A DNA stretch of 16,706 bases from NCBI GenBank assembly GCA_964522015.1, contig CAZFST010000051.1, positions 1 to 16,706 of the forward strand. Direction: 5' to 3'. Shown in pieces: positions 7,642-13,679 of the stretch; the stretch's first letter is position 1; the number at the start of each line of letters is the position of its first letter. Source of the DNA: QQWI01 sp964522015 (lineage in GTDB: Bacteria; Bacillota; Clostridia; Peptostreptococcales; Acidaminobacteraceae). A program made the position numbers and the translations under genes. Below the pieces are notes generated by a model. The model saw only the letters and a list, made by a program, of their open reading frames with translations. It searched no databases and was not told the DNA's origin.

Positions 7642-7781
7642 AAGAACAATGATGGTTCAAGTGTTTAAACTTCATCACTTAAAACCAATTATTGTCGTTA
7701 AAGAATCCTCTTGAAATACCTTTTTTCCTTATTTTTCTTTAAACCCTCTTAATAGTCATATCACCAAAGACATAAGACCAT
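7642..7781. other. Intergenic stretch between pepT promoter and tandem repeat
   Basis: This part of the 317-base gap between pepT and the DHH gene is AT-rich. The only structure seen is a bulged hairpin at 7648-7675 (TGATG/CATCA outer stem, AAGT/ACTT inner stem) without an adjacent T-tract. No ORF, RNA gene or second promoter is convincing. Confidence 0.4.
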
Positions 7782-7845
7782 AGAATCAGAATTAACTGGA
7801 ATCAGAATCATCCGGAATCAGAATCAGCTGGAATCAAAATTACAA
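7782..7845. repeat. Four tandem 16-bp repeats
   Basis: Four consecutive 16-base units begin at 7782, 7798, 7814 and 7830. The core is GGAATCAGAATCANCT, and units two and three differ only in their last bases. The outer units are more diverged. Each unit itself contains GAATCA twice. The array ends six bases beyond the stop of the DHH gene, in its 3' untranslated region. There are no spacers, so it is not a CRISPR. Confidence 0.85.
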
Positions 7846-7850
7846 ATAAA

Positions 7851-8774
7851 TCATTCTTTAAGATTACCGATAACCTGAATGAGTAGCTCTTCTGCTTTAT
7901 CATTCTGAACTTGACAGGTACCAGCATTTCGGTGACCACCACCGCCATACTTCAACATAATTTCACCTATATTGACATCGGAACTGCGGTTGACAATTGA
8001 TTTTCCCACAGTAAATACAGTATTTTGTTGCTTAAGTCCCCACATGACTTGAATTGAAATTGTGATATCAGGAAAAAGAGCATAGGTTATAAAACGATTC
8101 CCTGGCAATATTTGTTCTACATCTCTTAAGTCAACCACAACAATCTCATCATAAACACGAGCATGAGACAGAATCATTTTCTTAAACTCCTCTTCATATT
8201 TGAAGTAGAGTTCTACACGCTCTTTGACATCAGGTAATTCTAATATTTCATCTATACCATGATCATGACAATAGTCTATCAACTCCATCATCAAAGTGTA
8301 GTTAGAAATTCTAAAGGCTCTAAAGCGACCTAATCCCGTTCTTGCATCCATTAAGTAATTTAGTAGTACCCAACCAGTTGGTTTAAGTATTTCTTCTTCT
8401 GTAAACTGTGCAGAATCCGCTTTATCTACTGCTAACATCATATCATCCCATTCAGGTTTAAAATGATGGGTACCCTTATAATAATCATAAACAACCCGAG
8501 CAGCTGAAGCGGCATTGGGATCAATGATATGATTTTTTAGCTGCTCAGGATTGCGTATCGTCTCACTTAAGTGATGATCAAAAGCTAAATGCACCCCTTC
8601 TACATAAGGCAAATTCGTGGTTATATCGGTATCTGTTACCTTTATAATACCATCTTGCATATCTTTAGGATGTACAAATTTGATTTCGTCAATTAGGTTC
8701 ATATCCTTTAAAAGTACTGCACATACTAAGCCATCAAAATCACTTCTAGTAATCAGACGATATTTTCCTGCCAT
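7851..8774 (-). CDS. DHH/DHHA1 superfamily phosphoesterase
   Basis: This 307-residue cytoplasmic protein has the metal-binding motifs of the DHH superfamily: D12 and D14 in RSDFDG, the DHH triad at 66-68 in AFDHH, and acidic D117/D120 in AVDKAD. The C-terminal DHHA1 substrate-binding signature is GGGGHRNAG (277-285). Relatives are often labelled exopolyphosphatase-related, but the superfamily also includes oligoribonucleases (NrnA type) and cyclic-dinucleotide phosphodiesterases, so the substrate is not fixed by sequence. It lacks membrane or PAS/GGDEF domains, which argues against a GdpP-type c-di-AMP phosphodiesterase. AGGAGG lies five bases before the ATG. It is probably a single-gene unit. 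The presence of ppk1 and a c-di-GMP riboswitch in the same window does not by itself decide the substrate. Confidence 0.9.
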   Translation of the reverse strand: MAGKYRLITRSDFDGLVCAVLLKDMNLIDEIKFVHPKDMQDGIIKVTDTDITTNLPYVEGVHLAFDHHLSETIRNPEQLKNHIIDPNAASAARVVYDYYKGTHHFKPEWDDMMLAVDKADSAQFTEEEILKPTGWVLLNYLMDARTGLGRFRAFRISNYTLMMELIDYCHDHGIDEILELPDVKERVELYFKYEEEFKKMILSHARVYDEIVVVDLRDVEQILPGNRFITYALFPDITISIQVMWGLKQQNTVFTVGKSIVNRSSDVNIGEIMLKYGGGGHRNAGTCQVQNDKAEELLIQVIGNLKE

Positions 8775-8794
8775 ATAATCCTCCTATAACAATA

Positions 8795-8824
8795 TTTATA
8801 AAGCGTTTGATCTTCAAGTGTCTC
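8795..8824 (-). promoter_or_regulatory. Weak candidate promoter of the DHH gene
   Basis: On the minus strand, GAGACA (8819-8824, four of six) and TATAAA (8795-8800, five of six) are 18 bases apart. The start would fall a few bases before the AGGAGG site, leaving a very short leader, so other positions remain possible. Confidence 0.25.
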
Positions 8825-8889
8825 TTTCAAGAAGCCTCTGAATTTCAAACGAATTATGTCCTTAGAATCCATTTCAGCCATAGTACACG

Positions 8890-9663
8890 CTAAAAACCCT
8901 TTATTTTTTTATGGCTGCTTTCAGTTTTCTCTACTGCGTAGTTCATATTTCTCGTCACAAACTGGGCATCAATCGTAGTATCAATAATGATCCACTTACC
9001 ATCTAAGTATACCTCATTCCAAGCATGGTAGACAGATGTATAAGTACTCTCACCTTCAATTAATCGAGATTTTATGCCCTGACTTCTAAGCATTGACGCC
9101 ATAAGACTTGCATAATCGTAGCAAATTCCCTTTTCAGTTTTTAGCGTATCGTCTATCACCGGCAAATAGCGGTTGTTGATAGATGCTGCTTTCTCATAGT
9201 CGTAAACGATTCGTTTAATGATGTAACTATAAACCACATCAAATTTTTCTCGATCTGTTTTTTTTGACACCATCAATTTTGTTGCGAGTTGAGAGGCTTC
9301 CATTTGAGCTGTCCAGTTCATATTCTGTACACTGGCCAAATACACCGCATTCTCATCTGGGGTGAGGGTTTCAACCTCTGCAAAAAGCACACGATATTTA
9401 TTACCTGAGACATTTTCGTATAGACCGACACTATAGGTGCCAGAGCCTAGTTGGAGTGGAAAGTTCTCGTTGAATTTATGCAGATTATAAACATATTGTG
9501 TCGTATCTTTTTTTACAACTACCTTTAGAACAGTATAGTCATTGGCTTGATATGAAATATTCACGATACCCGCTTCAGGTTTATAGGTAATAGATTGATC
9601 TGCAAATACAATCATATTTATGAAGATAACCACACCGCATGCTAGTAATATAGACTTTTTCAT
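8890..9663 (-). CDS. Exported transglutaminase-like protein, paralogue B (no riboswitch)
   Basis: Predicted secreted or surface protein of 257 residues. An N-terminal signal peptide (KK, hydrophobic 5-20, likely cleavage at VFA-DQ near residue 21) is followed by a beta-rich region of about 100 residues and a transglutaminase-like/papain-fold domain. That domain has the catalytic triad C181 (KGICYDYASL), H213 (VYHAWNEVYL) and D228 (IIIDTT). Such domains in bacteria are usually proteases or amidases rather than crosslinkers. The start at 9663 is chosen because AAGGAG lies just upstream; an upstream TTG at 9705 has no ribosome site. It is a close paralogue of the gene starting at 10572, from which a strong terminator separates it. 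No c-di-GMP aptamer lies in its own 5' region, and its promoter is not clear. Confidence 0.87.
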   Translation of the reverse strand: MKKSILLACGVVIFINMIVFADQSITYKPEAGIVNISYQANDYTVLKVVVKKDTTQYVYNLHKFNENFPLQLGSGTYSVGLYENVSGNKYRVLFAEVETLTPDENAVYLASVQNMNWTAQMEASQLATKLMVSKKTDREKFDVVYSYIIKRIVYDYEKAASINNRYLPVIDDTLKTEKGICYDYASLMASMLRSQGIKSRLIEGESTYTSVYHAWNEVYLDGKWIIIDTTIDAQFVTRNMNYAVEKTESSHKKIKGF

Positions 9664-9750
9664 AGGATGCTCCTTCCAAATATAATTGAAAAGCAGAACC
9701 ATCAAGCTATTTTACTTATACCGCTTTGTGCCTAAATTAATCAGAAGTCG

Positions 9751-9778
9751 AAAAAAAAAGGCCCTAGGGCCTTTAAAA
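9751..9778 (-). terminator. Intrinsic terminator after transglutaminase-like paralogue A
   Basis: An 18-base perfect palindrome, AAAGGCCCTAGGGCCTTT (9757-9774), lies a few bases beyond the stop of paralogue A. On the minus strand it is followed by six further T. The strong GC stem makes this the clearest terminator in the window. It separates the riboswitch-controlled gene from its downstream paralogue, although some read-through is possible. Confidence 0.9.
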
Positions 9779-9783
9779 TTTAA

Positions 9784-10572
9784 TTAGAAAAACTTTGCTA
9801 CAGTATAATCATTAATTGTTTTCTCAATTTTATAAGGAATTTTTCTTGTAATCAATTGAGCGTCTATCGTCGTGTCAATGGTTATCCATTTGCCATTCAA
9901 ATACACTTCATTCCAAGCGTGATACACAGACGTAAAAGTGCTTTTACCTTCAGCTAACTTTGCAGGAATACCAGCACTTCTTAGCATCGATGCCATTAAT
10001 GAAGAATAATCATAGCAGATTCCCTTTTTTTCAATTAAAGTAGTGTCAATTACAGGAATATAACGGGTTCCCACCGATGCCGCCTTTTGATAATCGTAAA
10101 CAATGCTTGAAACCATAAATTTATAAACAATATCAAACTTTTCTTTATCTGTTTTAGCATTCAACATTAGTTTTGTAGCGAATTTTACAGCAGCCGATTC
10201 TTTAGACCAATTCATATTCTGGACACTGGCTCTAAATACAGTCAACGGATCTACATCTGCACCTAACACTGAGGATGTTAACATTCTATACTTATTACCT
10301 TCGGTACGTTGATATAAACCAATCGTATAATCCCCTGTACCCATTTGAAGTGGAAATGTTTCGTTATTGTCAAAAATATTGTACACATATTGAATTGCAT
10401 CTTTTTTGACAAGAACTTTTAGGTCTTCATAAGTAGTGGCAGCATACTTGACACTCACCGTGTCAGTCATCTCGTTGATGCTGATAACACTTGAATCGGC
10501 AAAAGATGCAACACCTAGACAAGAAAAAACGAGAATACACATCATGCAACTATAAAAAGATTTTTTTAACAT
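9784..10572 (-). CDS. Exported transglutaminase-like protein, paralogue A (c-di-GMP riboswitch-controlled)
   Basis: Predicted exported protein of 262 residues, colinear with paralogue B along its whole length. The signal peptide (hydrophobic 9-24) has likely cleavage at SFA-DS near residue 25; a cysteine at 18 makes a lipoprotein signal conceivable but the lipobox is poor. The beta-rich N-terminal region contains KYRML. The transglutaminase-like domain has C186 in KGICYDYSSL, H218 in VYHAWNEVYL and D233 in ITIDTT. AGGGAG lies seven bases before the ATG, within the presumed P1 stem of the riboswitch. The leader and extended -10 promoter upstream, and the terminator behind it, make it a one-gene unit. 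Export plus c-di-GMP control suggests a surface or lifestyle-switch function; the substrate is unknown. Confidence 0.9.
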   Translation of the reverse strand: MLKKSFYSCMMCILVFSCLGVASFADSSVISINEMTDTVSVKYAATTYEDLKVLVKKDAIQYVYNIFDNNETFPLQMGTGDYTIGLYQRTEGNKYRMLTSSVLGADVDPLTVFRASVQNMNWSKESAAVKFATKLMLNAKTDKEKFDIVYKFMVSSIVYDYQKAASVGTRYIPVIDTTLIEKKGICYDYSSLMASMLRSAGIPAKLAEGKSTFTSVYHAWNEVYLNGKWITIDTTIDAQLITRKIPYKIEKTINDYTVAKFF

Positions 10573-10577
10573 AACTA

Positions 10578-10669
10578 CTCTCCCTTCGGCTCCTGGCTAC
10601 CGTATCATTCGACTTAGGCCCTCTAGTTTTGCGTCCCTAACTTTCGCTAGGTTTGCCTTTTCGAGAAAA
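10578..10669 (-). promoter_or_regulatory. Cyclic-di-GMP-I (GEMM) riboswitch
   Basis: The minus-strand leader carries the class I c-di-GMP aptamer signature in order: GGCAAACC (10650-10657), a stem CCTAGC/GTTAGG capped by a GAAA tetraloop (10642-10645), GGACGCAAA (10628-10636), GGCCTAA (10614-10620), and GGTAGCC followed by GAGCCG (10601 down to 10587). TTTTCTC (10663-10669) can pair with GGGAGAG (10578-10584), with some G-T wobbles, to close P1. That 3' strand overlaps the AGGGAG ribosome site of the transglutaminase-like gene, so translational repression on ligand binding is likely. No transcription terminator is present in the leader. A G aligned with the ligand-contacting position before GCAAACC fits c-di-GMP rather than cGAMP. 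Confidence 0.93.
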
Positions 10670-10692
10670 AGAAAATTCTTTTCCTTATTAGC

Positions 10693-10701
10693 ATTATAAC
10701 A
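10693..10701 (-). promoter_or_regulatory. Extended -10 promoter of the riboswitch leader
   Basis: On the minus strand TGTTATAAT is a perfect TATAAT with the upstream TGn extension. The -35 region (TTCAAT, 17 bases upstream) is weak, as expected for extended -10 promoters. The start would be near 10686, placing the whole aptamer at the beginning of a leader of about 114 bases. Confidence 0.65.
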
Positions 10702-10764
10702 CCGATTCCAATTTTATTGAATAGAATTAAATCACATCTTGATATCAGTCTGATTACGTTTCAA

Positions 10765-12648
10765 CTACTTTTTCTTATATACCTTCGCCAAGCCGCCTGA
10801 AACATAAAGTACATAGCCATTGTCTTCTAGTTGTTTTATTTTAAGTGCAATGGCTTCCTCTGTATCCCTTACATCCAGTACCACAAAATCTGTCCGTTCG
10901 GGGTACGGATAGTCATATAATTCCTTTACTCTTGACAAATGAGCTGTAAAATATGTTTGAGATGTTACTGATGCATCTTGTGGTATCATTGACAAGGCCT
11001 CTTCAGTCTCCAAACGTTCAATTTTATAGTCTATAAACATTTGGTTATATGAAGTAAAAAACTCTTGGGTTGATGTTAACAAAAATAGTAAAGATGCTAT
11101 CAAGGTTATGATGCTGATGATGCGTTTCCATTTGTGTGTAAATTCTTTAACATTAAGAATGAACAAGTAAAACAAAATTGCTGAAACTCCATAAGTATAC
11201 TGATATCCTATATCAAACTGATAAGGATATGCCGTCATTAGATTCATGACAATGATCGGAATCATCAAAGTGTAACTTTGCCACTTTTTTGTGATGAAAG
11301 GAACAAAAGCAAGAGGTACAAAGAGATAAATAATATATCTTAGTTTCTCCTCTGTGAATAGATTAGCTACAAAAAACATGGGATTTGCGAGAATGTTTTT
11401 TGCGACGACACCTAAACCTTTCTGACCTGGCAATTGATAAATATCGAATCTATTATCCATTATGCCATGACCAAATAATTCCATTCCGGTAATTACCACT
11501 CCAAAATAACACAATCCGCTAATCATAATCCAAAGACCATGTTTGTAGTCTTTTTTTGCTAGAATACAAAAAAGACCAAAGAATATAATATAAAGCGAAG
11601 CGTCTTCTTTTACAAATAAGACAAGAATAAGTGATAAATACATGGGAATTACTTTTTTGCGTTCATAAAAATAGAATAACCATAGTAATAGTACTGTCAA
11701 AAATTTGTTTTCGTGAAAATCAAAAAAGGCAGGTGTAATAATTGCTGGGTATAGTAAATAACTACCAGATATAAAAACTGAATTTATGTTTCCAATCTTA
11801 AAATGACGACATAGCAGGTATACAGGAAAGACACCTAAACAAATAATAATTGCTTGCATGACTAATAAGTATTCTGGTGAACTAAAAATAAAATAACCAG
11901 GTAATAGTAAATAGTATATTGGTGAAAAATGAATCGCAAAGTGAGAAAGAGACATATTTCGTTCAACTGTCGTTGTTGGAAAACCTGTATCACGCATGTA
12001 TTCATACATTTGTGCAAATATACCAAAGTCGAAAGTGGATGCGTTAAATGTATTGTAGCGATTAACGGTTGCAATAGATAGGACCGTTGTCATGACCAGG
12101 AATCCGAGAATGATAAACAACAAGGAAAAATTAGGTGTACAATCTGACTCGTGCTCATCTTTCATCACAGAACGTTGGGTAAAAAAGACGATTAATGCAG
12201 TAAGGAACACCACACCTAAAGTAATGTAAACAGTTCGTGCACTATCGCGAATCAATAAGACTGAAAACACCACAACAATGCCGTTCATTAGATGATAAAT
12301 AAGCCATGGTTTCTTCATAAAATGATGTATTGCCAGTAACAAAACGCTGAAAACAATCATCAAAACCAGTGAAAACTGGGTGTTTGTCTGTTGAATAAAT
12401 ATTAATTCCGATGACTTTCCTGTAACTCTAAGCATATTGAATATTGATACCAATAGATATGAAGCAAACAATATCGCATACAGTGAGTTAAGTTGAATGA
12501 TTTTTTTTACTGTAGCATCTATTATTTGTTCTTTTGCGTCTATTATTTGCTCTTTTGCGTCTATTATTTGCTCATTGGTTTCCTCAACTGTGTTCTGCTT
12601 TAAACCATTACTTTCAACCTTTTCAATACATTTTTTACCTTTTGCCAT
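10765..12648 (-). CDS. DUF2079 family polytopic membrane protein
   Basis: Integral membrane protein of 627 residues with roughly a dozen hydrophobic segments, from about residue 53 to about 535, and a soluble C-terminal tail. DUF2079 marks are FDFGIFAQ (206-213), HFAIHFSPIYYL (236-247), DFHENKF (310-316) and VKEDASLY (346-353). The family resembles GT-C glycosyltransferases, but its reaction is not established. The start at 12648 is preferred to a TTG at 12708, which has no ribosome site; a GGGG-rich site precedes 12648. The cytoplasmic N terminus holds three copies of EQIIDAK (26-46). It follows the YfhO and GT2 genes by 95 bases, with a candidate promoter of its own, so a shared envelope-sugar role is inferred. 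No terminator is seen after it. Confidence 0.85.
   Translation of the reverse strand: MAKGKKCIEKVESNGLKQNTVEETNEQIIDAKEQIIDAKEQIIDATVKKIIQLNSLYAILFASYLLVSIFNMLRVTGKSSELIFIQQTNTQFSLVLMIVFSVLLLAIHHFMKKPWLIYHLMNGIVVVFSVLLIRDSARTVYITLGVVFLTALIVFFTQRSVMKDEHESDCTPNFSLLFIILGFLVMTTVLSIATVNRYNTFNASTFDFGIFAQMYEYMRDTGFPTTTVERNMSLSHFAIHFSPIYYLLLPGYFIFSSPEYLLVMQAIIICLGVFPVYLLCRHFKIGNINSVFISGSYLLYPAIITPAFFDFHENKFLTVLLLWLFYFYERKKVIPMYLSLILVLFVKEDASLYIIFFGLFCILAKKDYKHGLWIMISGLCYFGVVITGMELFGHGIMDNRFDIYQLPGQKGLGVVAKNILANPMFFVANLFTEEKLRYIIYLFVPLAFVPFITKKWQSYTLMIPIIVMNLMTAYPYQFDIGYQYTYGVSAILFYLFILNVKEFTHKWKRIISIITLIASLLFLLTSTQEFFTSYNQMFIDYKIERLETEEALSMIPQDASVTSQTYFTAHLSRVKELYDYPYPERTDFVVLDVRDTEEAIALKIKQLEDNGYVLYVSGGLAKVYKKK
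12515..12577. repeat. Three in-frame 21-bp tandem repeats in the DUF2079 gene
   Basis: Three units of 21 bases start at 12515, 12536 and 12557. They encode EQIIDAK, EQIIDAK and NEQIIDA-type heptads in the cytoplasmic N terminus. The units are nearly identical at DNA level, which suggests recent slippage. Heptad length and the I/I/A pattern are compatible with an extended amphipathic helix. Confidence 0.85.
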
Positions 12649-12719
12649 TAATATTCCCCATCTCTTTAAGCTAAAGAATTTGACTGTAGATCGAGTTATA
12701 AAACGCAAACTTCTGTCCG

Positions 12720-12748
12720 ATTATAAAATTCGAATCCCTCATTCTAAA
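12720..12748 (-). promoter_or_regulatory. Candidate promoter of the DUF2079 gene
   Basis: On the minus strand a perfect TATAAT (12720-12725) is preceded after 17 bases by TTTAGA (12743-12748, four of six), which overlaps the stop codon of the glycosyltransferase gene. The leader would be about 65 bases. Co-transcription with the upstream genes is equally possible. Confidence 0.45.
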
Positions 12749-13679
12749 TTCTACGTTCAATAATGTAGCGGGGTCTACCTTTTATCTCATCATAAATCCT
12801 GGAAACATAAATCCCAATGATACCTAGTGAAAGTAATACCAAAGAACCGGTTGTTAAAATCAGTAATATAACCGTTGAAAATCCATCTACAGCATTTCCA
12901 GACATATAATTATACAAGGTTTGAACACCTAATATGAGAGCAAAAATCATGAACAAAAAACCGCAAAAAAGTACTACATACAAAGGTGCACTTGTATAGG
13001 ACATAATTGCATTAAGTGCAAGCGACGCTAACTTTGGAAAAGAAAATTGACTTGTACCGTTCTTTCTATCATCCACTTCGAATGGCATTTGAATAACATT
13101 AAAACCAACCCAAGAAACAACCCCCCGAAAAAAAAGATTGCGCTCACCAAAGTGCCTAATTGAGTCTATTACTTGTCGTTTGATTAATTTGAAATCCGAG
13201 GAGTTATCCAAATCTAAGTGTGTAACAAATTTTAAAAACTTATAAAAATTTTTAGCTAATAACTTATATTTTAGAGTTTCATGACCTCGATTAGATTTAA
13301 CTCCCTCAATGATATCAGCACCGCTGTCAGTCATTAATGTTAGCATTGTCTTCACAAATCGCGGTGGGTGTTGCAAATCAGAATCCATAAAAAGGTACAA
13401 ATCGGCATCAATACTATCAGCTCCTGCGGCTAAAGCTAATTCTTTTCCAAAATTTCGAGCAAACTTAATGCCATGAACATTTGAATTTAAGGATGACAGT
13501 TCTAATATTGAAGACCATGTACTATCTTTAGAACCATCGTCGACAAAAAGAAAAGTACATATAATCCCATCATCCATTAAGATTGAATTCATTTCGTTGA
13601 AATTGGCAATTAAAGCTTTCCCTTCATTATAGACTGGAATAACAATCGCTAATTTGCTTTCGTTTGCCAAATGAGTCAT
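12744..13679 (-). CDS. GT2 polyprenyl-phosphate glycosyltransferase (DPM1/GtrB/CsbB-like)
   Basis: Transfers a sugar from a nucleotide sugar to undecaprenyl phosphate at the cytoplasmic membrane face. The 311 residues contain VIPVYNEG (13-20), FVDDGS (45-50), the metal-binding DxD D99-S-D101 in FMDSDLQHPP, SSDFKLI (160-166) and the R205..NGTSQFSF stretch. Two C-terminal membrane segments (about 231-255 and 267-293) follow, with a short basic tail. This is the DPM1-like bacterial layout shared with GtrB and B. subtilis CsbB. The ATG overlaps the TGA of the YfhO gene by four bases, and GAGGGG lies upstream, so the two are translationally coupled. This pairing matches the known CsbB-YfhO partnership. 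The sugar transferred cannot be read from sequence. Confidence 0.93.
   Translation of the reverse strand: MTHLANESKLAIVIPVYNEGKALIANFNEMNSILMDDGIICTFLFVDDGSKDSTWSSILELSSLNSNVHGIKFARNFGKELALAAGADSIDADLYLFMDSDLQHPPRFVKTMLTLMTDSGADIIEGVKSNRGHETLKYKLLAKNFYKFLKFVTHLDLDNSSDFKLIKRQVIDSIRHFGERNLFFRGVVSWVGFNVIQMPFEVDDRKNGTSQFSFPKLASLALNAIMSYTSAPLYVVLFCGFLFMIFALILGVQTLYNYMSGNAVDGFSTVILLILTTGSLVLLSLGIIGIYVSRIYDEIKGRPRYIIERRI

Noticed and set aside
7648..7675. Bulged hairpin in the pepT-DHH gap as a terminator
   Set aside because: The stem is interrupted by a four-base bulge and no T-run follows directly. The nearby T-run belongs to the pepT promoter spacer.
7782..7845. CRISPR array
   Set aside because: Repeats are 16 bases, directly adjacent and without unique spacers, and no cas gene is nearby.
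8753..8881. 42-codon minus-strand ORF (begins MAEMDSKDII) between paralogue B and the DHH gene
   Set aside because: It reads plausibly but has no ribosome site at a workable distance, runs over the start of the DHH gene in another frame, and matches nothing recognised. Chance is more likely.
9664..9750. Second riboswitch or sigma-D promoter upstream of transglutaminase-like paralogue B
   Set aside because: No GGCAAACC or other aptamer block is present. The sequence GCGGTATA only loosely resembles a sigma-D -10 box and lacks a TAAA box at the right distance.
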